From NCBI GenBank assembly GCA_035606335.1, contig DATNFP010000131.1, forward strand, positions 1 through 23,434: 23,434 nucleotides of DNA, in the 5' to 3' direction. A program made the translations under genes and the position numbers. The stretch's first letter is position 1. Each line of letters opens with the position of its first letter. Below, in pieces: positions 8,459 through 15,817 of the stretch. The DNA comes from DATNFP01 sp035606335 (GTDB lineage: Bacteria; Bacteroidota; Bacteroidia; Chitinophagales; Chitinophagaceae). The notes below the pieces were generated by a model. The model was given only the letters and a program-made list of their open reading frames with translations, searched no databases and was not told the DNA's origin.

Positions 8459-9368
8459 TGCGTATGCTTTCCATTATTTCCTCGCCACCATTTTTAAGCA
8501 ATTCTTCGCCAGCAATTTTACCTAAGTTTTTTGCATTGAGCGCAGGCACCCATTTATCTACTTCAACTTTCTTTCTGCCATCGAGGCTTAATATATTTCC
8601 GTTGAAATACAATTGCTCGCCGTCAATAGTAGCTAATGCGCTGATAGGGGTGGAGCAACCGCCTAATAATACACGTAAAAAATCTCTTTCTATTGCAGTG
8701 CAAAAAGCAGTATCCTCATCGTGAAATGGCTGGCAAGCCTCAAATGAATAGGTGTCACTTTCCTTGCAAACAACAATTATTGCTCCCTGCGCAGGTGCGG
8801 GTAGCATCCAGTCTAATTCTACTGCATTTTTTGGACGTAGTTCAATACGTTCAAGTCCGGCTGCAGCAAATATTGCTCCGTTCCAGTTGTTCTCATTTAT
8901 TTTTCGCAAACGGGTGTTTACATTGCCCCGCAGATTTTCTATTTGGTGATGAGGGAAACGGTGTAACCATTGTGCCTTACGCCTGATGCTACTTGTAGCA
9001 ATGATCGCTGTAGAATTTATATCGTCTAAAAACGCAGTATCGCCCTTTGGTACCAGCAGGTCTTTGTATGACGCTCTTGGCAAAACAGCCGCTTGTATAA
9101 TTCCCTTGGCCATTTGTGTAGGCACATCCTTCATAGAATGTACAGCGATATCAATCTGATCGTTTAGCAATGCAATATCTAATGCTCTTGTAAAGATGCC
9201 CTGTACTCCTATTTCATATAATGGTGTAACCAGGTCTGCATCCCCTTCGCTTTTTATGAAGACAAGTTCTGGCTCATAACCATGTTGTTCCAACAGGTGC
9301 TTTACTTGTGTTGCCTGCCAAACAGCCAACTGGCTTTCCCTGGTACCAATTTTTATTACTTTATTCAT
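8445..9368 (-). CDS. hemC: Hydroxymethylbilane synthase (porphobilinogen deaminase)
   Basis: HemC polymerises four porphobilinogen units into hydroxymethylbilane on a covalent dipyrromethane cofactor. The protein has 307 residues. The cofactor-attachment cysteine is C238 in RVLLGGCSTPISA. The catalytic aspartate is D81 in AVHSMKDVPT. The binding arginines lie in ATSSIRRKAQWL and LRGNVNTRLRK. The N-terminus KIGTRESQLAVWQA is typical. The gene begins 2 bp after the hemA stop and overlaps hemD by 14 bp. Confidence 0.97.
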   Translation of the reverse strand: MNKVIKIGTRESQLAVWQATQVKHLLEQHGYEPELVFIKSEGDADLVTPLYEIGVQGIFTRALDIALLNDQIDIAVHSMKDVPTQMAKGIIQAAVLPRASYKDLLVPKGDTAFLDDINSTAIIATSSIRRKAQWLHRFPHHQIENLRGNVNTRLRKINENNWNGAIFAAAGLERIELRPKNAVELDWMLPAPAQGAIIVVCKESDTYSFEACQPFHDEDTAFCTAIERDFLRVLLGGCSTPISALATIDGEQLYFNGNILSLDGRKKVEVDKWVPALNAKNLGKIAGEELLKNGGEEIMESIRNAQN

Positions 9369-9370
9369 TC

Positions 9371-10582
9371 TTAAGCTATAAATTCATTGATAGCTTCAAT
9401 GTAATAGCAACCTGTGGTATTATTACGACGCATTTTAGTTGCCAGCGAATTGATCACCTTTTGAATTTTCTCTTCGTGATCGGTTTCATCATCAATGAGA
9501 GTTTCGTCGGAATTTTTCTGGATCTCCTGGAGCTTTACTTTTACCAGCATCAGCATGGGCACATGCTTGCGCATATCGTGCCATTCTTTAAAGTCGGCTA
9601 TGTGTTCTTTGATAATGGTGATTGCCTTCGGTACTTCCGCCTTGCGTTTTTGAAGCGTTTCGTCTTTTATTTTAGACAGCCCATCTACATCTATAAATGT
9701 AATATTCGATAAAGTCGCTGCATCTGCTGCAACATTGGAAGGTACAGATAAGTCGATGATTAACTTGCTGCCCTTATTTTCTAAATGATGTTTTAATATG
9801 GTCGGCTCATTGGAATTGGTTGCAACCAATATTACATCTGCCTTATCTATCTCCTGGGCAAGGTTATTATATGAAGCGCTCTGCAAACCCAACTCTTTAG
9901 CAAGGTTTGCTGCTTTTTCTACAGTCCTGTTTACAAGGGTGATGTTGGTAGTATTCAGATAATCTACAAGGTTTTTGCAGGTATTACGTCCTATCTTACC
10001 GGTGCCGACCAACAATATATTCTTGTTAGCAGCATCGTTTATGTTTTCCTTTATGTATTGCGCGGCCGCAAAAGAAACAGATACTGTACCGCTGCTGAGC
10101 AATGTATTTGTTTTCACTGCTTTGGACGATTGCACAACGGAGTTTACCAAACGTTCCATAAATGGACATATATTATTATTGTCCTTGGCAAATTTTGCAG
10201 CTTTCTTTATCTGCCCGAGAATTTCGTAATCACCTAATATTTGTGAATCAAGTCCGGCGCTTACATGATAGAGATGTTCAATTGCTCCCCAGCCATTTTT
10301 TATATAAGAGCTTTCCTTAAAGGTTTCAACATTGCCTTCACATTGGGAACACATTATCTCCATTAATTGTTCGGGGTATTCTGCAAAACCATATATTTCA
10401 GTACGGTTGCACGTAGAAAGAACAAAGAAGCCACGAAGATTGTGAGAGGGTGCCAGGTCAAGTATTTTTTGATACTGCTCGTCATTTATAGCAAATGATC
10501 CTCTTATTGTAGTATCCGTTTTTTTATAGTTAATTCCTACTATGTAAAAATTATTGATATCTTTCCTGTCTCGGTAGTGCAT
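9371..10582 (-). CDS. hemA: Glutamyl-tRNA reductase
   Basis: HemA is the committed first step of C5-pathway heme synthesis: NADPH-dependent reduction of glutamyl-tRNA to glutamate-1-semialdehyde. I take the ATG at 10582 (403 residues). An upstream in-frame TTG at 10624 would place the start ahead of the promoter -7 element at 10609-10616. The nucleophilic cysteine is C58 in VLSTCNRTEIYG. GLDSQILGDYEILGQIK (about 110-126) and the NADPH motif LLVGTGKIG (about 190-198) are clear. It is the first gene of the seven-gene operon, so the promoter in front of it probably sets supply for the whole pathway. It diverges from hemH. Confidence 0.96.
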   Translation of the reverse strand: MHYRDRKDINNFYIVGINYKKTDTTIRGSFAINDEQYQKILDLAPSHNLRGFFVLSTCNRTEIYGFAEYPEQLMEIMCSQCEGNVETFKESSYIKNGWGAIEHLYHVSAGLDSQILGDYEILGQIKKAAKFAKDNNNICPFMERLVNSVVQSSKAVKTNTLLSSGTVSVSFAAAQYIKENINDAANKNILLVGTGKIGRNTCKNLVDYLNTTNITLVNRTVEKAANLAKELGLQSASYNNLAQEIDKADVILVATNSNEPTILKHHLENKGSKLIIDLSVPSNVAADAATLSNITFIDVDGLSKIKDETLQKRKAEVPKAITIIKEHIADFKEWHDMRKHVPMLMLVKVKLQEIQKNSDETLIDDETDHEEKIQKVINSLATKMRRNNTTGCYYIEAINEFIA

Positions 10583-10608
10583 TTTTTCGGTCAATGTAAA
10601 CGATGCCA

Positions 10609-10616
10609 CAAAGGTA
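10609..10616 (-). promoter_or_regulatory. -7 promoter element of the hemACDEFBL operon
   Basis: On the minus strand this reads TACCTTTG, a full TAnnTTTG match. It predicts a start near 10604 and a leader of about 21 nt before hemA. A TTA lies 21 bp upstream as a weak -33. This element decides against the longer TTG-initiated hemA frame. Confidence 0.6.
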
Positions 10617-10651
10617 CTTTTCAAACATACGCTGATGTAATTACTCTGTCA

Positions 10652-10681
10652 TTCATTCGTCATTTTAAAATGGGATCTTTG
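10652..10681 (+). promoter_or_regulatory. Candidate promoter of hemH-hemJ
   Basis: TTC (10652-10654), a 19-bp spacer and GATCTTTG (10674-10681) match TTG-N19-TAnnTTTG with two mismatches. It would give a leader of about 75 nt before the hemH ATG. It lies nearly back to back with the hemA promoter (their -7 boxes are 57 bp apart), so one regulator could act on both heme operons; no operator is evident to me. Confidence 0.4.
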
Positions 10682-10760
10682 CCATCGTTTTTTATGTATG
10701 TTTTTTTGCAGCAAATGGTTTTTAGCCAGATAAAGTTTAATTGAATAAAAATATTTTTTA

Positions 10761-11825
10761 ATGCCAGATGCTATTAAGAGAGCAATAATTCTTATGAATC
10801 TTGGCTCACCGGATTCTACAGAATTAAAGGATGTGAAGTCGTATTTAAAAGAGTTTTTAATGGATAAGCGCGTTATTGATTCGCCTTATCTTATAAGGAC
10901 TCTACTGGTAAAAGGTATTATAGCGCCGTTTCGCTCTCCCAAATCTGCTCATGCGTATAAATCTATCTGGACAGATGAAGGTTCTCCATTGATCGTATTT
11001 TCACAACAGCTTAAAAACGCATTGGAAAAAAACATAAAGGAGCCTGTAGAAGTGGCTATGCGATATGGAAATCCATCGATGGAGGACGCATACAATAATA
11101 TAAGAACAAAATATCCTGATGTCACAGAAGTAGTCCTTTTGCCATTGTACCCTCACTATGCAATGTCGAGCTATGAGACAGCTGTTGCTTACGCCGAGAA
11201 GATTCATAAAAAAGGTAAATACTCATTTAAGATAACTGCTATAAAGCCTTTTTATAATGATACAAATTACATTAATGCACTTATGGGGAGCATAAAGCCA
11301 TATCTGCAACAGGAGTATGACTATATTCTTTTTAGCTATCATGGAGTTCCTGAAAGGCATATACTAAAAGGAGATATTACTGGGAAGCATTGTTTGCAAA
11401 CACCAGATTGTTGCGAAACGGATTCTCCTGCTCATGCGCAGTGCTATCGTCATCAATGTTTCATTACTACTAAGCTGGTTGCGTCTCAATTAGGCTTACC
11501 AAAAGAAAAATTTAGTGTTTCTTTCCAATCGCGGTTGGGCAGGGCAGAATGGCTGAAACCATATACAGCAATACGTTTGGCAGAATTACCACAGGAAGGC
11601 ATAAAAAAATTATTAGTTGTTTGCCCGGCATTTGTGAGCGATTGCCTTGAAACACTTGAAGAGATCGCTATGCAGGGGAAGCAGACATTTATGAATGCCG
11701 GAGGAGAAACGTTTACAACTATACCTTGCCTGAACATACATCCTGAATGGGTACAGACTATTGCCGGTTGGATGAATGGCATGAAGGAAGGAAACCGGGA
11801 AATGATATTAAGCAGCTTATTGTAA
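10761..11825 (+). CDS. hemH: Ferrochelatase with an internal cysteine cluster
   Basis: HemH inserts Fe2+ into protoporphyrin IX, completing protoheme. The protein has 354 residues. Family features visible: N-terminal LMNLGSPDS, the catalytic histidine H194 in FSYHGVPERH, FQSRLGRAEWLKPYT (about 255-269) and CPAFVSDCLETLEEI with the conserved Glu297. Just after the HGVPERH motif is a segment with five cysteines (C211, C217, C218, C228, C233; spacing C-x5-CC-x9-C-x4-C). From general knowledge, some bacterial ferrochelatases bind a [2Fe-2S] cluster through internal cysteines in this region; I infer but cannot show that here. hemJ follows after only 5 bp. Confidence 0.96.
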   Translation: MPDAIKRAIILMNLGSPDSTELKDVKSYLKEFLMDKRVIDSPYLIRTLLVKGIIAPFRSPKSAHAYKSIWTDEGSPLIVFSQQLKNALEKNIKEPVEVAMRYGNPSMEDAYNNIRTKYPDVTEVVLLPLYPHYAMSSYETAVAYAEKIHKKGKYSFKITAIKPFYNDTNYINALMGSIKPYLQQEYDYILFSYHGVPERHILKGDITGKHCLQTPDCCETDSPAHAQCYRHQCFITTKLVASQLGLPKEKFSVSFQSRLGRAEWLKPYTAIRLAELPQEGIKKLLVVCPAFVSDCLETLEEIAMQGKQTFMNAGGETFTTIPCLNIHPEWVQTIAGWMNGMKEGNREMILSSLL

Positions 11826-11830
11826 TCGCT

Positions 11831-12358
11831 ATGTATAACTATATAAAGGCACTCCATATTATTTTTATTGTTACCTGGTTCGCTGGTATGTTTTATATCG
11901 TGCGGTTGTTTGTATATAATACGGAAGCTAATGACAAGGCAGAACCTGAGCGGGGAATTTTACAGCGACAATATAATATTATGATAAAGCGCTTGTGGTT
12001 TGGCATTACATGGCCATCGGCAATACTTACTTTAATATTTGGCCCCTGGATGTGGTATATGATGGGTACACTTCCTTCATGGCTTGTCGTAAAATTGTGT
12101 TTCGTTATTGGGCTTTATGTATACTTTTTCACCCTGCATGCAATTTATAAACAGCAGTCAAAGGGTATTTTTAAATATTCTTCGCAGCAATTGCGTATCT
12201 GGAACGAAGTAGCTACCATTTTCCTTATCGCGATTGTAATGCTGGCTGTGGTAAAACAAAGCATGAGCTGGTTTTGGGGATTGATCGGGCTAATATTGTT
12301 CATCATTCTTTTAATGAGCGCAATTAAGATCTATAAGACGTTGCGTTCAAAGAAGTAA
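11831..12358 (+). CDS. hemJ: Protoporphyrinogen IX oxidase, HemJ family
   Basis: HemJ is the membrane protein that oxidises protoporphyrinogen IX to protoporphyrin IX, in place of HemG or HemY. The ATG at 11831 (175 residues, MYNYIKALHIIFIVTWFAG) is chosen because the longer frame runs back into hemH and adds non-family sequence. Conserved family residues visible are H9 (heme-ligand position), R54 in MIKRLWFG, K88 in WLVVKLC and the LRIWNEVAT segment. About four transmembrane helices are apparent (near residues 5-27, 58-78, 85-105 and 123-166, the last probably two spans). It follows hemH by 5 bp and supplies the only protoporphyrinogen oxidase seen in this heme locus. Confidence 0.92.
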   Translation: MYNYIKALHIIFIVTWFAGMFYIVRLFVYNTEANDKAEPERGILQRQYNIMIKRLWFGITWPSAILTLIFGPWMWYMMGTLPSWLVVKLCFVIGLYVYFFTLHAIYKQQSKGIFKYSSQQLRIWNEVATIFLIAIVMLAVVKQSMSWFWGLIGLILFIILLMSAIKIYKTLRSKK

Positions 12359-12615
12359 AGGTTTGTGCAAGATTTTCTACACTCTATAAAAATGCAAACG
12401 CTTATAAAGAAAAGTATTTATTATTCTAGTCAGAAAATTTATTTACATAGATTATTATAATAATTCTTATCTATCTAATACACAACGTTGTATTGTTCAT
12501 TTTTCATTTCTGGCTTATTCTGGATCATCAGGATCTCATCTTTCAGTCATTTTTTATTCTCATATATATTTTTAGCCTGATTTTTGTTGTATATATAGGG
12601 TAAAGTTTATATGAA
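12359..12615 (+). other. AT-rich intergenic stretch after hemJ
   Basis: There is no ORF with convincing coding character. It contains a 10-bp perfect palindrome ACAACGTTGT (about 12483-12492) and runs of A/T. I see no clear terminator for hemJ and no full TAnnTTTG element for the next gene; TAAAGTTTA at 12601-12609 is the nearest approach. Confidence 0.3.
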
Positions 12616-12927
12616 ATGTATAGGTTCAATAAAAGAAGAGATGACGATGGCTGGAAATTCGAACTGAATGGGATTAATTTTTTAATAGATGATTTCTACC
12701 TTAAAGGAGAAAGACACTGGATAAAAAACCCTAAAAAGGCAATAAGTTTCTTTAGTATTAATGGTTCGTTGTATGGGATTTTAAATGACATAAGGACATT
12801 TGATACCCTGGAGGATTTTTACGAAGCTATGTGTGAGCAATACACAATTTTTAAAAGCAAAGCTCCGCAGCCGATCAAACAGGATCACAATAATAAAAAA
12901 GGCGATAATCTGAAACACGTAGCCTGA
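12616..12927 (+). CDS. Small hypothetical protein, 103 residues
   Basis: I do not recognise a family. The protein is hydrophilic and basic, rich in Lys, Asp and aromatic residues, with no signal peptide or membrane segment. It starts MYRFNKRRDDDGWKFELNG. Its middle (SFFSINGSLYGILNDIRTFDTLEDFYEAMCEQY) looks like a small folded alpha/beta domain, and its tail is polar and probably disordered. It stands alone between hemJ and a hairpin-terminated gap. The ATG at 12616 is used; a second ATG at 12611 is out of frame and opens only a short frame. Codon pattern and composition look coding, but function is unknown. Confidence 0.6.
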   Translation: MYRFNKRRDDDGWKFELNGINFLIDDFYLKGERHWIKNPKKAISFFSINGSLYGILNDIRTFDTLEDFYEAMCEQYTIFKSKAPQPIKQDHNNKKGDNLKHVA

Positions 12928-12969
12928 TTATAAATAAAGTAACGTTAAAATAAACAGGAATCTAACATG

Positions 12970-12997
12970 AAAAATTCTGCTATTAAGCAGAATTTTT
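12970..12997 (+). terminator. Intrinsic terminator after the 103-residue gene
   Basis: A perfect 12-bp stem (AAAAATTCTGCT at 12970-12981 with AGCAGAATTTTT at 12986-12997) closes an ATTA loop and ends in T5. Its right arm runs into the -7 box of the next gene's promoter. Confidence 0.75.
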
Positions 12998-13004
12998 ACA
13001 TTTG
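12975..13004 (+). promoter_or_regulatory. Promoter of the DinB-family gene, overlapping a terminator hairpin
   Basis: TTC (12975-12977), a 19-bp spacer and TACATTTG (12997-13004) fit the Bacteroidota promoter with one mismatch in the -33. Transcription should start near 13009, leaving about 15 nt before the ATG. The -33 and spacer are formed by the terminator stem. Confidence 0.6.
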
Positions 13005-13023
13005 TTCTACTTAATATTTCAAT

Positions 13024-13563
13024 ATGATCATAGCACCCCCATCCGCCGATAAAGACTTTGGCTTTTACAACCGATATATATTTAGAGTAACAGATACTGA
13101 CCTTGTGCCTGCATTACGCAAGAACCTGGCTGATCTAAATGAATTAGTAGTAAGCCTCAGCCAGGAACAGCTGGCTTACCGATACGATATTGATAAATGG
13201 TCAATAAAAGAAGTAATAGTGCATCTGGTAGATGCCGAACGCAATTTTTGTTATCGTACGATGAGGATATCACGTGGCGATCAAACTGAATTACCTGTGT
13301 TTGATGCACATTCTTTTATTACAAATTCTCATGCTGCAGAACGCGATATAAAAAAGATAATGCATGAATTGGAAGCGCTCAGAGAAGCTACGATAATTAT
13401 GTATGACGATATGCCACTCGCAATGCTCGACCTGGAAGGACTCGCAAGAAATACAATGTTATCTGCACGAGCCCTTGGTTATGCCACTATCGGACATGTA
13501 ATGCACCACATGGAAATAATAAAAGAACGCTATCTGCCACAAATTGCGGTAGCAAATAATTAA
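13024..13563 (+). CDS. DinB superfamily protein
   Basis: This 179-residue protein has the DinB four-helix pattern (DinB_2-like): MPALRKNLADLNELV-type first helix, DKWSIKEVIVHLVDAERNF (residues 57-75) and a C-terminal GHVMHHMEIIKERYLP helix (residues 157-172). The histidines H67, H158 and H162 occupy the positions that form the metal triad in this superfamily. Members include thiol-S-transferases and damage-inducible proteins, but many are uncharacterised, and no specific substrate can be assigned here. No signal peptide, so cytoplasmic. It converges on the downstream gene with 18 bp between their stops. Confidence 0.85.
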   Translation: MIIAPPSADKDFGFYNRYIFRVTDTDLVPALRKNLADLNELVVSLSQEQLAYRYDIDKWSIKEVIVHLVDAERNFCYRTMRISRGDQTELPVFDAHSFITNSHAAERDIKKIMHELEALREATIIMYDDMPLAMLDLEGLARNTMLSARALGYATIGHVMHHMEIIKERYLPQIAVANN

Positions 13564-13581
13564 TTAAAAATCCTGAAGAAA

Positions 13582-14295
13582 TTACTGCGCATTTCTTGAT
13601 GGAGAGTGTGAGTTGTACCTGTATTGATTAACACTGTACTTAATGTAGCTATACAAAGTGTACTCATCCATTGAGCGCAATTGTTGATAATTAGGGCGAT
13701 ATCTTCTAATATAATTCTGTGCACTATCTCCCTGCAAGCCTGTAAGTCGTTTGATGAGCTTTTCGTTGAAAGTGTAGTCTATATATTTCTGCTCCTGGTA
13801 GTATTCATATTGTTTCTGAAATGCCCATATTTCCTGGTTTTTCTTACTCAATGCACTGAATGGATGGTTGATTATATCCAAAGTGGACATTTTAGGAAAA
13901 TCCAGCTCATGCCCATATATATCATGAAAGCGGATGCTATCCGACTTATAATCGTGCCTGCTGGCAAGTACAGTATTGTATTCGGGTAAATCAATTCCCT
14001 GGTGCATTATTATTTTAAAATACGGAGGAATAAAACCATCGGGTATGCGGACCCTCTCAGTTTTATATCCCATTTTATTAAACTCAAGCAGTTGGCCTTT
14101 AGATACAGGCATCATAAACTTTCCGTCTGCTGCAGTACGAATTGATATACCCGTATAAATGTTTGAAACACTTACATCCTCAAGGGCTTTATTGTTATCC
14201 TGGTCCAACACCTCGCCCCGTATGGTTTGAGCCCGTACACATAATTGAAAGAAGCATAAAATTATTACGGCATGTAAAAAGACACGTACGGACAT
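13582..14295 (-). CDS. Secreted protein with carboxypeptidase-regulatory-like domain
   Basis: This 237-residue protein begins with a signal peptide (MSVRVFLHAVIILCFFQLCVRAQ, cleavage probably after the AQ region). Residues about 24-95 form a carboxypeptidase D regulatory-like (beta-sandwich) domain: QTIRGEVLDQDNNKALEDV, then TAADGKFMMPVSKGQ and KMGYKTERV. The C-terminal 140 residues are charged and aromatic-rich with no family I recognise. It is not a TonB receptor, since it is short and lacks plug and barrel. In Bacteroidota such proteins are periplasmic or surface-exposed. It diverges from pyrD across an 86-bp gap. Confidence 0.8.
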   Translation of the reverse strand: MSVRVFLHAVIILCFFQLCVRAQTIRGEVLDQDNNKALEDVSVSNIYTGISIRTAADGKFMMPVSKGQLLEFNKMGYKTERVRIPDGFIPPYFKIIMHQGIDLPEYNTVLASRHDYKSDSIRFHDIYGHELDFPKMSTLDIINHPFSALSKKNQEIWAFQKQYEYYQEQKYIDYTFNEKLIKRLTGLQGDSAQNYIRRYRPNYQQLRSMDEYTLYSYIKYSVNQYRYNSHSPSRNAQ

Positions 14296-14367
14296 AATGC
14301 GCTAAAATACAGCATGAAAGTATTTTATATGCAGCTATTTTTGTTAAAATACAATAAAATGGTGCAG

Positions 14368-14375
14368 TATCTTTG
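14368..14375 (+). promoter_or_regulatory. -7 promoter element of pyrD
   Basis: TATCTTTG is a full TAnnTTTG match ending only 6 bp before the pyrD ATG at 14382, so the transcript should be leaderless or nearly so. The -33 is weak (TTA at 14344-14346, 21-bp spacing). Confidence 0.55.
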
Positions 14376-14381
14376 CGCACC

Positions 14382-15410
14382 ATGTACGGTATCATTCGCA
14401 AGTTCCTCTTTCGTATAGAGCCTGAAGAAGTACATCACCTTGTGATGAAGCGTTTAAAGCTCGCTTATTCCATCCCATTGACGAGAAAGTGGCTGAAAAA
14501 AATGTTCTGCTTAAAGGACAAATCTCTTGAGTGCACTCTATGGGGTATAACTTTTCCAAACCCTGTGGGTTTAGCCGCAGGCTTTGATAAAAATGCCACT
14601 TATACTGATGAACTCGCATGTCTCGGCTTTGGCTTTATAGAGATAGGCACGGTTACCCCAAGGCCACAACCAGGCAATCCTCAACCCCGGTTATTCAGAC
14701 TTCCTGCTGATAAGGCGCTGATAAATAGGATGGGATTCAATAATGAAGGTGCAGTAGCTGCGGCAATGGCGTTAAGGAAAAGAAATGAAAAAATTGTAAT
14801 AGGTGGCAACATCGGGAAAAATAAAGACACAGCTAATGAAGATGCGGTAAATGACTACGAAGCGTGTTTTAAAGAATTGCACCAGGTGGTGGACTATTTT
14901 GTGGTGAATGTGAGCAGTCCCAATACGCCCGGTTTGCGTGCCTTACAGGAAAAAGAACCACTCACCAATATCCTGAACAGGTTGCAGATACTAAACAAAC
15001 AGCTAAACGCAAATAAGCCGATACTATTAAAAATAGCGCCTGACTTAACAACTGAACAATTGGATGATATTATAGATATTGTAAAAGCAACAGAAATACA
15101 AGGCATCATTGCTACCAATACCACAATAGACCGAAGCGGATTATATACATCACAAAAACAAATAGAAGAAATGGGCGCGGGTGGTCTCAGCGGAATGCCA
15201 CTACGCGAAAAAGCAACGCAAGTAATAAGCTATATCAACAAAAAAAGTAATGGAACGATCCCGATAATAGCGGTAGGCGGAATATTTACGGCGCAGGATG
15301 CGATAGAGAAGCTAAACGCCGGCGCTTCACTCGTGCAGCTATATACAGGATTTATCTATGAGGGTCCGAAAATAGCGCGGAGGATATGTAAAGAGTTATT
15401 GAAAAGATGA
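14382..15410 (+). CDS. pyrD: Dihydroorotate dehydrogenase (quinone), class 2
   Basis: PyrD oxidises dihydroorotate to orotate in pyrimidine synthesis, passing electrons through FMN to quinone at the inner membrane. From the ATG at 14382 it has 342 residues; a TTG three codons upstream lies inside the promoter -7 box and is rejected. The N-terminal ~40 residues (MYGIIRKFLFRIEPEEVHHL) form the membrane-associating helix of class 2 enzymes. Further marks are NPVGLAAGFDKNA (60-72), IEIGTVTPRPQPGNPQPRLFRL and NRMGFNN (115-121). The catalytic serine is in VNVSSPNTPGLR (about 176-186). LTTEQLDDI, IATNTTIDR and the FMN phosphate segment AVGGI complete the barrel. Confidence 0.96.
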   Translation: MYGIIRKFLFRIEPEEVHHLVMKRLKLAYSIPLTRKWLKKMFCLKDKSLECTLWGITFPNPVGLAAGFDKNATYTDELACLGFGFIEIGTVTPRPQPGNPQPRLFRLPADKALINRMGFNNEGAVAAAMALRKRNEKIVIGGNIGKNKDTANEDAVNDYEACFKELHQVVDYFVVNVSSPNTPGLRALQEKEPLTNILNRLQILNKQLNANKPILLKIAPDLTTEQLDDIIDIVKATEIQGIIATNTTIDRSGLYTSQKQIEEMGAGGLSGMPLREKATQVISYINKKSNGTIPIIAVGGIFTAQDAIEKLNAGASLVQLYTGFIYEGPKIARRICKELLKR

Positions 15411-15418
15411 TCTTGCAA

Positions 15419-15571
15419 TTATGCTTTAGCAGCTGTAAGCTGAATAGCAGTCTTATATTTCTTAATGTTCAGATTTTTCAGGGTAGTTTTTGTGTTTTTT
15501 ACAGTTAACAGTACGGCACCGGTCGCCATATAAGCTCCCAACATTGTTTTTACTACTATACGTGAAATCAT
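15419..15571 (-). CDS. Unannotated 50-residue ORF with strong ribosome-binding site
   Basis: Reading from ATG at 15571 to TAA at 15419 gives a 50-residue basic peptide (MISRIVVKTMLGAYMATGAV, then a Lys/Thr-rich LLTVKNTKTTLKNL region and an AIQLTAAKA tail). The first ~22 residues are mildly hydrophobic, perhaps a weak membrane or amphipathic helix. The sequence AGAGGA sits 7 nt before the ATG, a good Shine-Dalgarno in a genome where most genes here lack one. The stop lies 8 bp from the convergent pyrD stop. I know no family. Its start context is better than that of many genes in the window, so I consider it probably expressed. Confidence 0.5.
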   Translation of the reverse strand: MISRIVVKTMLGAYMATGAVLLTVKNTKTTLKNLNIKKYKTAIQLTAAKA

Positions 15572-15805
15572 TTTATATCCTCTTTAGATTGTGAACGGTT
15601 AATTAATTACAGTGCAATGTTAGATAGGGGAGACAGTAAAGGGAAAAAATTTAGCCTCATTAACCTAGCGTTTGATACCGATTAACAAACGGTTAAGAAA
15701 TAGAATTTCTCTTACTATAAGAATGGTATGATAATCAACAGACTGTGTTTTATTTGTTATTTGATTATATGTTAACCGGCAATGAGATATCTGCTATAAT
15801 TAAAT

Positions 15806-15813
15806 TAAGTTTG
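15806..15813 (+). promoter_or_regulatory. -7 promoter element of the TPR lipoprotein-rpe-TonB receptor run
   Basis: TAAGTTTG is a full TAnnTTTG match. It ends 4 bp before the ATG at 15818, so transcription should begin at or beside the start codon, giving a leaderless mRNA. No -33 TTG is seen at the expected spacing. Confidence 0.5.
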
Positions 15814-15817
15814 CGGC

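Noticed and set aside
10583..10624. Longer hemA beginning at TTG 10624
   Set aside because: It would begin upstream of the TACCTTTG -7 element and add 14 residues unlike the family N-terminus; ATG 10582 fits better.
11747..11830. Longer hemJ reading back into hemH
   Set aside because: The extra 28 residues lie in the hemH coding region in another frame and do not resemble HemJ; ATG 11831 gives the usual family length.
14373..14381. TTG start for pyrD three codons upstream of ATG 14382
   Set aside because: The TTG is part of the -7 box TATCTTTG, so it would not be in the transcript.
15698..15713. AGAAAT-ATTTCT hairpin as a terminator or operator
   Set aside because: The 6-bp AT stem has no T tract and lies in an intergenic region where such hairpins are expected by chance.
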